A stretch of DNA of 64,000 nt from Rhodeus uyekii (taxonomy: Eukaryota; Chordata; Actinopteri; Cypriniformes; Acheilognathidae). Each line of letters starts with the position of its first letter. The first letter of the stretch is position 1. Positions 54,656 through 64,000 of the stretch are shown piece by piece. A model generated the notes under the pieces. That model was not told the DNA's origin and did not search any database. It saw only the letters and a program-made list of their open reading frames with translations. The stretch is taken from assembly GCA_037043235.1 (NCBI GenBank), contig JAWRVZ010000028.1, positions 981,001 to 1,045,000 of the forward strand, given 5' to 3'. Both the position numbers and the translations under genes were made by a program.

Positions 54656-55948
54656 GGAATATTCTCCACTTATGAAATTGATCATGTGACGTCTTTGCAT
54701 AGACAGATGTTCTTGCTTCTACTGCTTCAATATGCTCTTTGGAACATCTTATATCATGCTGGAGAACATAATCCTCAGATTTTGCAATCTTGTGTGTTAT
54801 TTCAGTTCAGAGACATTCAGTGTAACACTTCACTCAGATCGTTACGTTAATAATATAATTTGCGACGAAAACATTCCATAGAAGTACAGTATTTGCACTG
54901 GTAGTCTCATATGTTTGGTATGTCTTCTGATTCAAAACTCGACTGCATTTCTCACTTAAGATTTATTACGAATATCCAAACCGAAGAGGAAACATTCCCT
55001 TTGCAATACCGCCGGTGAATGACTGATTTTAAAGCCAAAGAGAAAGAGAGCAGCTGTGCTGAGTAGATCAGTCTCCGCTTTCTTCTTCTCTTCCTAAATA
55101 CCTTCATGTTTTGAGTGCATAATTGTTCTTTCATTGGATTCAAATGCTCTGTGTGAACTCGTTCACATGGACCTGATCATTATCTGATGGCTTTCCCATC
55201 CCAGACTCCACAGAAAACAGTCACTGGAATGTGGACATGGCAACAGGGAACTGCAGGTGCGGAAGAACCTCTTGCGCGTTTAAATTTAAAACATACATAA
55301 TTTATTTATTGGTAAAACTCCAACCATATTGTCATTACTTTAATGAGGAAAAGTAATGAATTATTAAATTCTAAATTATTACCCATCATGGCCGTATTTA
55401 TGATAGAGCTAAATTTCAGAGAAAGTCGAGGCAACAGAAAATAGTAAAACTATTTATTTTTGTACTTCACCAGCTATAAAAGAAAACAGGTTCCTGCTGT
55501 GAAATGAAGACCAGAAACTGTGGGTCACATCAGATGCACAAATGAATCACTGTTAAATCGCTCTAAAGTGCTGAGATCATGTAAAAATAAGGGATACTTT
55601 CATTTTCAGGATGCAACAAACCTTAATGAGCCTGTTTGCTCTTGCCCCGATATTATGATTTCATATATCTTCTATTTGACACAAACATTTAATATTTATT
55701 AAAATGCATTCTAAAATATTATATTAAATTCTTTTTTTTCTTCCAATCTATAAAGTACGTGAACAACAGCAGTTAAAGAGAGAAAAATCCTTTCAGTCAA
55801 ACGATTAAACTACTGGCACTTAAATAAAATAAATATTTTTTAAAAATCCACTTTAGGCATACGATCACCTCTCATGCAGTGACCTCCATGTGATCCCAGT
55901 TTTTCGTGGCCAGCATAACCTCAGACTTTGTGGTGGTCAAAGAAAAGG

Positions 55949-56102
55949 TCACGTTCCTGACCGATCTTGAAGGAGGAGGTTATTTAATCTAATGACAGTG
56001 TTTGCGAAGTCCACAAGTTCTACAAAGTCTGAAGTGATGATATTGACGCCATCCATGCCTGGCTTTTGTGCCTCTACCCATGTCATTATGGTTGGAAGGT
56101 TC
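55949..56102 (-). CDS. plcxd2: plcxd2 last coding exon 4
   Basis: 154 nt including the TGA stop, residues 270-320: NLPTIMTWVEAQKPGMDGVN, IITSDFVELVDFANTVIRLN, NLLLQDRSGT. 'VNIxTSDFVEL.DFxxTVIxLN' is the conserved C-terminal strand-helix of PLCXD2/3. Acceptor tctgtcacag|GAACC. A minus-strand AATAAA about 250 nt downstream (55695-55700) is the likeliest poly(A) signal. Confidence 0.96.
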
Positions 56103-59100
56103 CTGTGACAGAAACAACACAAGTGCATGTAAGAACAGATGTTTGGGAATGTATTGAATAGTAAATATTCTAATAACATTGTGATTTAAGGTGTTGCTCA
56201 TGCATACAATTTAAGCCTGCATTTACAATAATTTTCCACTTTAATATTATGCTAAAAACAGTATCTTCAATACTTTCATTCAGCAAAAATGCATTTAATT
56301 GAGAAAAAGTGAAAGACGACATGTTATAATATATTTCTCTTTCAAATAAATGCTGTTTTTTGAAATTTCAATTAATCACAGAATTCTTAACTGATAAAAT
56401 AAATAAACTGATTGTTTTCAACACTGATAATAGTAATTAAAAAAAAAATTCTTGAGCACCAAATCAGGTCAAATCAGATCAACACTAAAAAATGCAGTAA
56501 TGATGCTGAATATTCAGCTTTGCCATCACTGGAATAAATTCCATTTGAAAATATATTACAATTGAAAATAGCTGTAGAAATATTACCGTTTTACTGCATT
56601 TTTTATCAAATAAATGCTGCCTTGGAGAGCATTAGAGATTTCTTTCCGAAACATTAAAAAAAATCTTACCGACTGCACACATTTGAGGTTGTGTATATAT
56701 ATAGATATGCATAAATATGCATATATACACACATGCATAATCAACATGACAAAACAGCACTTGTCTAGTCTACAGGGAGCAGTTGCAGTAGTTTTAGCAA
56801 TCACAGAGTTAGTTCCACTTCAGGTCATCCAAGTCAACTCCGACTAGAAATAAACTTCCTAAGCACCAGTCATCTACAGCAGCAGCCAGGACAAAACCAG
56901 GAAATGGGAAGCTCAGACTGTGCTTTTCCTGGAATAATAAACAATCCAACATCCACACTGAGGCAGAAATACACCGTTTCCTCCGATACGGCTGTCTCAC
57001 TAGGATGTCTGCTAAGACAGCACAAGGCTCCATGCTTCTTTGTCGGTCAGTATATGTGTCACTATGTCCTGAGTCAGACAGCCTAAGTTCAGCATACAAT
57101 ATGTACATAATATGCAAATATTATGCATGCATAGATTAAAAACCAGGACTAAATTGCAACAGACTTGGGAATTTTTATGAGGGCCCCCCTTCAGCCAGGA
57201 TCCTTAGCGGTCCTGCCAGTTAACAAATGTGGAGCTGCCACCTAGTGGCGATGATTCACATTACACTCGTGATATACCATTACAATTATTTTTTTTTTAT
57301 ATTTTCTAATTTTAATACTTTTAGTAAGTGTGAATGCTGCACAACAAACAAGTGGACAGAGGCCGCTGAAAAGAAGCTTCCAAGAAAACTCGGGTGTGGT
57401 TTGACCGAAACATTAACGCGACACAGACTAAAGAACCAAAAACAGGACGTGAGGTCACAAGATGCAGCCCTAAATCTGACAGAATGCTGAAGAATATCAC
57501 ACCTGTTATCTTTCTTCATTTGTTTGAAATACTGCCGCTGGTTTGACTCTTTACATATTTTAGAAATTCTCAGATGGTCAAAATACAATCATATGCGCAT
57601 ATAAAACAGCTGCATTTAGCCTAGAACACAGCATAGTTTTGGTTGTTAGTTAAATTTAGTAGCAAAATATATATTTTAGATAAATAAATAACTATATATC
57701 CAGGATTAGGCCTTAGTTCAATTAAGAGATTTAAGCAGCTGTTATAAATGTGCCTTAGAAAAAAAAACATAATGGTATGCATGTAGAGACAAAACAATGG
57801 CAGAAACATATTTTAGGATATGCCAGCGCAAGTTGCTTTTAGCTAAAACAGCTCAAATGTACATTTTAGTCTGGTCTGTGAAACCAGGGGTAAATGTATT
57901 ATTTTCTTTTATTATTTACCAAGACAACCGAACAACAAGTGCGGGTTATATAAGGGTGCAGGCTATATCACGATTTTTTTTGCGCGTAATAATATTTGAA
58001 TATATTTGTTACGTCCCTAAGGATGTAAGGTTTTTTGGGCCGTATGTTCTTTGTTTTTCTTTCTTGCGAGGGTTGTTGTCTCTGGCGCTTGTACTATCAC
58101 TCTGGCAGCTGGCGTTGATAGGCGCTCTGACCTGTCAATCATGCAAGAAGACGTGATTGGCTGTGCTGCCATGAGGGCGGGCTCTTCTCATCTCATCCGA
58201 TGAGCAACACCTGTAGAATACGCTTCTTAAGGGACGTTGTGCAAGCAACATTCGAAATACAAAAACAAAAAATGCATAAATCTATGGGTGCGGGTTATAT
58301 AAAGGTGCGGTTTATGACGACTATTTTATACACAAAGCCCCAAAAACTTGCGGGCTATATGGGGGTGCAGATTATCTGTGTCTGCGGGCTATATGCAGGA
58401 AAATACGGTACTTCAGCGTAAACAAAATTAAAGTTTCCGCCACCTAAATACTCACTTCTCCACCAGGTAGTTTCTTAGCCCCCGTACCAGGCCCCTGGCA
58501 ATGGTCTTGACACGTGGGGTTAAAATGGCCTGAGACACATGAAAGCTGCCATATTTGGCTCGTTCACCCAGCGTGGTCTCAAGGAACTGGATGAGCTTGG
58601 TAGTGTCGGTGGTATTGGCCCAGGGAGCAGGAATTTTACTACCAGGCCACAACACTGGGCAGCCCTCAGCAGATGGATGATGGTAGAACACGAGGACCTG
58701 TGAAACCAAACACAAACGTGGGAAACTGAATGAGCCACTATTTTGAAGTCAACATGATGCTAATATTATTAGTAATGCTTCCAAAAAGCTTGCTCCAGCT
58801 CATATTTAAAATTAGAAAACAATCAATATTAAAGTATTAAACCTGGGTGCATATCTCATACAGTTTCCACAACAGTCATGAATTAATAAAATATCAAGGA
58901 GAGGTCTGATGTTGCTCTTGGATAGTAAAAAAATAAAAAAATACAAAAAAACCCTCATAGACTTACACTGTGGTTAGTAGTAAAGCCTTCTCTAGGGACC
59001 AGAATTAGACTTGATGGTGGGTTCTAGCAAGTGAGCATGCAGTAACTATCCAAAACATCCTAGAAACCACTTGGTAAAACCACTCAAAACCTTAGCAACC

Positions 59101-62100
59101 ATTCACAACACCAGTGTTTCTCAACCTTTTTCACCCCATTACCGTTTGACATAATGGTCCACAGTAATATTTGAAGGCAACATTACTTTTCCAGTTTTGT
59201 GTGATTCACTGGACAAGAACTAAATATTTTAAAATATGTAAAATCAAAAATATACCCATTAAATTCTATGATTTTATTTTCTTAAATGAGACCTATAGGC
59301 CAACAAATGCAACCTGCTGAAATGAGACATGGATATATACACTAGTTAATAGCGTATACAAACACAGGCAATCGACACATGCACTCAAGAAAGTTTCATC
59401 TTTGTTCAGTGTCTATTTTTCTCCAGAAGTTATGACTGATAAAAAGGTATTTTAAACTAAAGTTGCGGCTATCTGATAGCCTATACAGACACACTCCTAA
59501 AACGTACATTACATCTTGTAAAGAAGGGCACAATAGGTCACTTTTAAGGGTTCTTCAAAGAAAAATAAAATTAGAGGATGAATTAAAATAAGCATCTTGG
59601 TTTTTTTTTGTTATGTAGTCTTATTCTAATACTTGTTTTTTTATTTTTTGTAACAACTGGAAGTTTTCTTGAAGTTTGCTGAAGTGACTGTGTGCTTCGC
59701 ACCCCTGTTTTAGAACCACTTCCTTCATGGTGGTTGCTACTTCACAGGCAAACACCACTCACATTTTCAAGTAGATGTAAAAACATTTTAAAAGCCTTTA
59801 TTATTAGATTAATAAATGCAGATTTGTTTGTACGCGTTTCAGCCCATACCTTCCTCAGATCCTCAGTCACTGATATTTTAAGCGCCGTTTTTGAGTATGG
59901 AAATAAAATGAATTGGTGAACGTTAAATGCAGTAAAGAGATGTTGGTCACATGACAACAGTTAGCTAATCAGATAACTTAATAAAAGACACAGCTTTCAC
60001 CTATTGCTGAGTTTGTTGTGTTGCTCTCCCTGAGAAAGGCGTAGGCTGAAAAGCGCTGAAGGGTTTTTAGAATGTAGCCATCTGATAATAAAGGCCTTTT
60101 TTAATACTTCCTTTTCTGTTACTAAGCAGAATCAGTTATGGTTAAGTTACGCTAAGGTGTTCACAAATAGCATAGTGCTTACAAGGGATGCGAGCATCCA
60201 GTTTTTGCCATTTGTACACCTGTCTGTCTCCATCAGAGTGGAAGTGAGACATTAATCCTACAGTGATTAGGGTCAGTGCACAGCAGGAATAGCTGACCTC
60301 TGGTGCAGCACACCATAGACACACAAAGAGTCATCGGCACTAATTCAGACACAAAACAGTCTGAACTGTATTACAGTGAAATGCAAACCTACACAATTTC
60401 CACTCACCCCATAGTGATTAATAGCATTAGATAAATGCGTGTATTTGCACCAACAACAAACTGACTGGATTAATATCCAAAAGGCTTTCCATTAATATCA
60501 AGTAAAAAAAAAAAATATATATATATATATACACACACACATGTAGTGTTTATGATGCTATGAGACAGAGTTGGCATTTGAATCAGTAACAGGAAACTTT
60601 GTTTTTGACAGCTGTTTTTCCAAGTCATTTATAGGTTAGTTTCAGGATGACTGATGGCCTAGTCTCTATGACGGAGTTGAAAAGAGTCAACCTCTTCATA
60701 TTAGTGTCATTAAGCAAGAACTGATCAGAATGTCAACGTTTACCTTGAAAGCAATGCAAGTCACTTTGGATAAAAGCATGCCAAATGCATAAATATAAAT
60801 ATTATATAGTAGTTTATTATATACCACTCTACAGTAATTGAAAGTGACATGACAAGTATGGCACTTCACCCATCCTATTTGGTGCACACACACACAGTAG
60901 GAGCAGTGAGAAGTGATCATACACCCACTGCAAACTGAACACACACATCTAGAACAAAGGGGAGGCACTTGTCGTGGATATATTGAGTGTGGAAGACAGC
61001 ACTACTTATTCACTCCCACACCTACACATTTGAACCTGCAACATTCAGGTTACCAGTTTGACTCTCTAACCATTAGGCTATGAATACTGAATGAACATGC
61101 CACATTGAATACTGACATTAGCAAAATATCTGAAAGAAAGTGAAATTATTTTAAAGAGTAAAACATTTACCATGAGATTATGGTGCTTTTTCTTCTCGTC
61201 AAATCACATTTCAACTTTACGTAAAGTCTTCATTATTATCATCAAATTGGTCTAATGTGCACAACCTGGCATCCTGAACTCACCTGGTATCCGTTTTCCC
61301 ACAGATAATTTAGAGTGATCTCCTCCACCACGTCAATCTTGCAGAGTTTGTGACCAAACACGTCCTTCAACATCTTGATTAGGTATTGATGATGTTCCTC
61401 ACTCATTGCATAATGATGATTAAAGTCTAAAAAAACAACCTCTTTCTTGTGCACGTTCAGAAAATGGTTAATGTCATTAAGGCCGTCACGTACTTTGTGT
61501 CCAAATAGCCCATGTATGAAGTATATCTCGTGGCCTAGTTCTCCTGGTTTGGTGGACACACGCAGGTCAAAATAGCGTATACCTCCCTCAAGCTGTTCCC
61601 TGAAGGTGAGGTTCTGAGTCATGGACCACTTCTTCATCACCTTCTTGGCAAGAAAGCGGAATATCGCAGCTAGGTGCTTCACATATGCTTTCTGGTCTGG
61701 ACCGACTGGAGCGTGCTCATCCACCCAGAAGCTGAAGGAATCATGAGACCCTAAAACATGAACAAAAAGGCAGCATCAAGACAAATTCACACATTTGAAT
61801 ATATATAGAAAAAAGGAACAGGCTTGTCAGCTCTGCAGTTAATTTAGCCATGATGTCATGACACTACAAGTTGTTCATTAGAAAGATTTATTTAGATTAT
61901 TTATGGCAGGGGTTGTTACAGAACTTTACGTTATTTTAATAAAAGGGATTTTAAGTCTTAAATACATAAAATAACTAAAATAAGTAATAGGTGTCATTAT
62001 TTAATGTTATTAATATAAAATGTATAATAAAGAGAAAGCTAATAGAAAAAGTATACATAGAAATAACAAGTAACCATTTAAATTCTAGATTTTATTAAAA

Positions 62101-63028
62101 GGAACAATTAATGTGAAGGATCCAAGTCTTCTCAATACGTTACTTTAAGAAAGCAAACACACATTTGTTGTTTTTATCTTCATTCTTTTTTTAATTATTA
62201 AATTTACTCAAATTTAGAATCATTAGTCATTTATGCAGTTGGCATTTGATCATGTATTCATATCGGATTTATATTATTTGATTATTTGTTCTTTTCACGT
62301 TTTTATATTACTTAGCATTTTACTCATTTCCTTGCTTTTGCAGTTTAATCTTATAATCATGTGGTTTTCGTGAGAAAGAGATAAGAGACAATTTCTAGGT
62401 CAATTTCTAGGTTTTTAACGTCACAGGATGACGTGAAGCAGTTTTTTCCCCATTGTTCTTGCTTTAATAACACCTGTTAGATTTTTAACGCTCAGTCTGA
62501 ACATCGAAAACATATTTAAGATTATTCAATAAACTCTGCTCTCTTTATTATCATCATAATTTCGTCTCCTCTTTCTGCTCTTCCCCCTTTCCAAGTCATA
62601 CTCTCAGGCTGATAGAAAACAGTTAGAGTTGTGTGTACCAGACAGGACTTGCTGTTGACAGGTTTTACTGGTTTTGGACAAGACAAAACTAATAGGCCTA
62701 TATTTAGTTAAGAACTAGGAAACCCCCCTGCAACTGATCATAGACACTTGCATTGAATCACTCTTTTAACTAAATGAATAAAGTTTTGACAAAGACGAAA
62801 GTGTGACAAGACGTTTGTTTGATAAAATGTGTCATATCTGTTTTGGAAAATGGCCAACTTTTGAAGTAATACCTGCTGTTTGGTATTTAATTGTAATGAA
62901 ACGTCAAAGTTCAGAGAAGTTCTCTCACCAGGAACCGCCAGGTGCTTGAGGGGCATAGAGGTGAGGGCAGGACACAGCGAGCCCATCCAGTCGGCGTTGG
63001 ATGTGCTGCCCGTTGGTCGCGTCTTCAT
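55949..63028 (-). CDS. plcxd2: plcxd2, whole gene span, 4 coding exons
   Basis: PI-specific phospholipase C X-domain protein 2. The family has the X half of the PI-PLC catalytic barrel without PH, EF-hand, Y or C2 domains. Mammalian members are reported to hydrolyse phosphoinositides, though physiological roles are unclear. Exons total 963 nt in frame, giving 320 residues, close to the roughly 300 of human PLCXD2. Both catalytic histidines are present: His36 in 'PGSHDS' and His113 in 'YFIHGLFG'. 'WSxTQNLTFREQLExGIRYF' and 'GSFHVSQAILTPRVKTIARG' point to PLCXD2 rather than PLCXD1 or PLCXD3. No signal peptide or membrane segment. Human PLCXD2 also neighbours PHLDB2. Confidence 0.95.
56262..56698. 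repeat. 'gttcaaaagtttgg' interspersed repeat
   Basis: 'cattcagcaaaaatgcattt', 'aatgatgctgaatattcagc', 'atcaaataaatgctgccttg' and 'aaaatcttaccgactgcaca'. plcxd2 intron 3. Confidence 0.75.
56699..57689. other. plcxd2 intron 3, no feature seen
   Basis: Open frames here (e.g. 56809-57117 minus, 57227-57490 plus) have no family resemblance or splice role. No recognised repeat. Confidence 0.4.
57690..57893 (-). repeat. Interspersed repeat with 'gtttcacag' termini
   Basis: Ends 'ctggtctgtgaaaccagggg' with 'aggattaggccttagttcaa' at the left. Same family as 6826-7026. Confidence 0.65.
57930..58411 (-). mobile_element. DNA-transposon-like element, 'taccgtattttcc' terminus
   Basis: The right end, read on the minus strand, is 'taccgtattttcctgcatat' then 'agcccgcag'. 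'Gcgggttatata'/'gcgggctatat' modules recur at both ends (57941, 58289, 58349, 58384). About 480 bp, no transposase. Ends about 45 bp from the plcxd2 exon 3 donor. Confidence 0.55.
58456..58697 (-). CDS. plcxd2: plcxd2 coding exon 3
   Basis: 242 nt, residues 190-269: VLVFYHHPSAEGCPVLWPGS, KIPAPWANTTDTTKLIQFLE, TTLGERAKYGSFHVSQAILT, PRVKTIARGLVRGLRNYLVE. Acceptor gtttcacag|GTCCT, donor GGAGAA|gtgagt. Reading through the donor gives an immediate TGA, so a retained intron would end the protein here. Confidence 0.96.
58698..59111. other. plcxd2 intron 2, first part
   Basis: No exon. Contains a short 'cctagaaaccacttggtaaa' tandem-type tract near 59060-59110. Confidence 0.4.
59112..59715. mobile_element. 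Possible decayed hAT-like element
   Basis: Left end cagtgtttctcaaccttttt resembles hAT termini. The right end 'cacccctgttttagaaccact' is a rough inverse. No target-site duplication was found and the ends are imperfect. Confidence 0.3.
59778..59862 (-). repeat. 'gaggaaggtatgggctgaaacgcg' motif, minus copy
   Basis: On the minus strand: 'ctgaggaaggtatgggctga', 'aacgcgtac', and further on 'aataataaaggctttt'. Partner of 60030-60105 in opposite orientation. Confidence 0.45.
60030..60105 (+). repeat. 'gagaaaggcgtaggctgaaaagcgc' motif, plus copy
   Basis: 'ccctgagaaaggcgtaggct', 'gaaaagcgctgaa' and 'gataataaaggccttttt'. Resembles the 3' tail of a retroposon family, inverted relative to 59778-59862. 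Confidence 0.45.
60745..60803 (+). repeat. SINE tail fragment
   Basis: 'gcaagtcactttggataaaa' and 'catgccaaatgcataaatat' match the tail of the SINE at 14755-14893. The tRNA-like head is missing. Confidence 0.65.
60838..61083 (-). mobile_element. HE1/DANA-like V-SINE
   Basis: On the minus strand: tRNA-derived head 'agcctaatggttagagagtc' with B box 'gcaggttcaa', then the V-SINE centre 'gtgctgtcttccacactcaa', 'tatatccacgacaagtgcc', a gtgtgtgt stretch, and 'aggatgggtgaagtgccata'. Family name from memory. Confidence 0.8.
61284..61750 (-). CDS. plcxd2: plcxd2 coding exon 2, catalytic core
   Basis: 467 nt, residues 34-189. GSHDSFSFWVDEHAPVGPDQ carries catalytic His36. MKKWSMTQNLTFREQLEGGI, RYFDLRVSTKPGELGHEIYF and IHGLFGHKVRDGL follow, with His113 in the last. 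Then KKEVVFLDFNHHYAM, the metal/substrate-side strand. Ends YLWENGYQ. Acceptor atgttttag|GGTCT, donor ACCAG|gtgagt. Both catalytic His residues lie in this exon. Confidence 0.97.
61751..62928. other. plcxd2 intron 1
   Basis: Very AT-rich, with no exon or recognised repeat. Exon phases across it are compatible (G|GG). Confidence 0.5.
62929..63028 (-). CDS. plcxd2: plcxd2 coding exon 1
   Basis: 100 nt, residues 1-33: MKTRPTGSTSNADWMGSLCP, then ALTSMPLKHLAVP. 'NADWM.SL' and 'PL.xLAxPG' open every PLCXD domain. The ATG has G at -3 (aggaaATGa). Donor GTTCCTG|gtgaga leaves one base of the Gly codon. Confidence 0.93.
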
Positions 63029-64000
63029 TTCCTCTAGTATAGCGATTCAGTGCTACCATGCACGATGCCAATTCAACACCGATCCAGGCCAAGCCAATCC
63101 AGCAATCATCGTTACTCCACGTGAAATCATTACAGTCAATCCATATCAAACGCGCGATTTTAATCAAGATAACAATGATTTGCTCATTATACTAGCATCA
63201 CTATATGTGGTGCAAACTGCAGATGGAGAGCGAGCTCTTCTACCAAGTTAATCTTCTTAAAACGAAATTACAATCCTTATCCTCCTCCCTGCTTCCCTGC
63301 TGGAGTTAAAACGACTTGGTCAGGGGTGATTATCCCCGCCCTCTCTCTCTATCTCTCCATTAGACAGGTAACAGACGGGACACTTCACCTCTAGTAGCAG
63401 GTGGATGCAGCCTAACTTGAAATGTTTGAAGAGGATGTACACTCTTGACTTACTGACTTACTGTGTGATCCATTTCAGGATTTGTAGCAATGAAGAGCTG
63501 ATGGACACTCATTAATGTACAACCATGAAAATGAAATGCTTAAATGCACATGAGGTAGTGGTTTTGATACTAAGTGACATATCTTTTGAATCACTACCAA
63601 TGCAAGATGTCTGTTAAAGAGCGCTTTATCTGAAATGTGCCTGCTGTGTTCAAACATCTGAGAAACATATTTAAGATGTCAGTTTTACATACATAAATCA
63701 TAAACATCTTAAAGACAGTTTCTAGATGACCGTTTAACATCTGACAGGAAACATCCTCAAGACTTATTGGAGATGAGCAAGCTCTCTAAAAAAATACATC
63801 TTCCAGATCTAAACACACATCAAATGTGATTGTTTCTGCAGGAACATTGTTGAGGGTGTGATACCATTGAAACATTCACTCAACTCATTCGTCTCTGAGT
63901 AAACCGAATAATGGCAACATAGCAAGAAGAGATCTACCATGAGACTCCAAAATTTGCATCATAAGGAAATCTTTTTTTATTCTGTTGAACATGACATTAA
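63029..64000 (-). promoter_or_regulatory. plcxd2: plcxd2 5' UTR and upstream flank
   Basis: Presumed 5' UTR/promoter side of plcxd2. Two ccaat pentamers on the plus strand (63068-63100) could be inverted CCAAT boxes. 63340-63360 has a C/T-rich tract. No CpG cluster as strong as at phldb2, no clear TATA box, and no further gene to the window end. Confidence 0.3.

Larger units (their letters stand above)
52606..55948. other. plcxd2-phldb2 intergenic region
   Basis: About 3.3 kb with no gene recognised. Holds CA microsatellites, a 'cctacccctaaacctaccca' repeat (52813-53060) and an 'aaagaacctttt' repeat (54505-54655). Confidence 0.5.

Noticed and set aside
56809..57117. Minus-strand 102-codon frame in plcxd2 intron 3
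   Set aside because: No PLCXD resemblance and not needed for a complete protein; probably chance.

Overview
This is vertebrate nuclear DNA, almost certainly from a cyprinid or closely related ray-finned fish. The genes are split into many short exons with GT-AG introns. The intergenic and intronic DNA carries repeat families abundant in zebrafish and carp: foldback elements beginning 'ttaaaggaatagttcaccc', elements beginning 'cactactgttcaaaagtttgg', a HE1/DANA-like V-SINE, a tRNA-derived SINE, and pogo/Tigger-like and hAT-like MITEs. There is no bacterial, viral or CRISPR content.

Two protein-coding genes were recognised, both on the minus strand and arranged head to tail. plcxd2 (63028 down to 55949) has four coding exons and a 320-residue product, a PI-PLC X-domain protein. 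phldb2 (LL5-beta; 52278 down to 10268) was rebuilt here as 25 coding exons. They sum to 4,218 nt in one uninterrupted frame (1,405 residues plus stop): an N-terminal FHA module, a long Ser/Pro-rich region, coiled coils and a C-terminal PH domain. PLCXD2 and PHLDB2 are also neighbours in human 3q13.2, which supports both identifications.

Layout from low to high coordinate: 1-5600 is repeat-rich DNA downstream of phldb2, with a three-copy, partly inverted repeat. 5640-10267 holds the phldb2 3' UTR/3' flank and a roughly 1-kb duplicate of it. 10268-23203 holds exons 25-10 (PH domain, C-terminal coiled coil, cassette exon and microexon). 25554-33338 holds exons 9-6. 35336-42336 holds exons 5-2 (FHA region), and a CpG-rich candidate internal promoter at 37.8 kb could produce an FHA-less isoform. 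42337-52254 is a 10-kb repeat-filled first intron. 52255-52600 is the start-codon exon with a CpG-rich probable promoter. 52600-55948 is intergenic. 55949-63028 is plcxd2, and 63029-64000 is its 5' flank.

Functionally, both genes concern phosphoinositides or the cell cortex. LL5 proteins bind PIP3 through the PH domain and organise cortical microtubule-capture platforms. PLCXD proteins resemble PI-specific phospholipase C. Nothing in the sequence shows joint regulation. No strongly novel biological system was found. The most useful observations are the FHA-encoding exons in a PHLDB2-type gene, the candidate internal promoter, a 15-nt microexon, the duplicated 3' UTR segment, and a decayed pogo-type transposase fragment.
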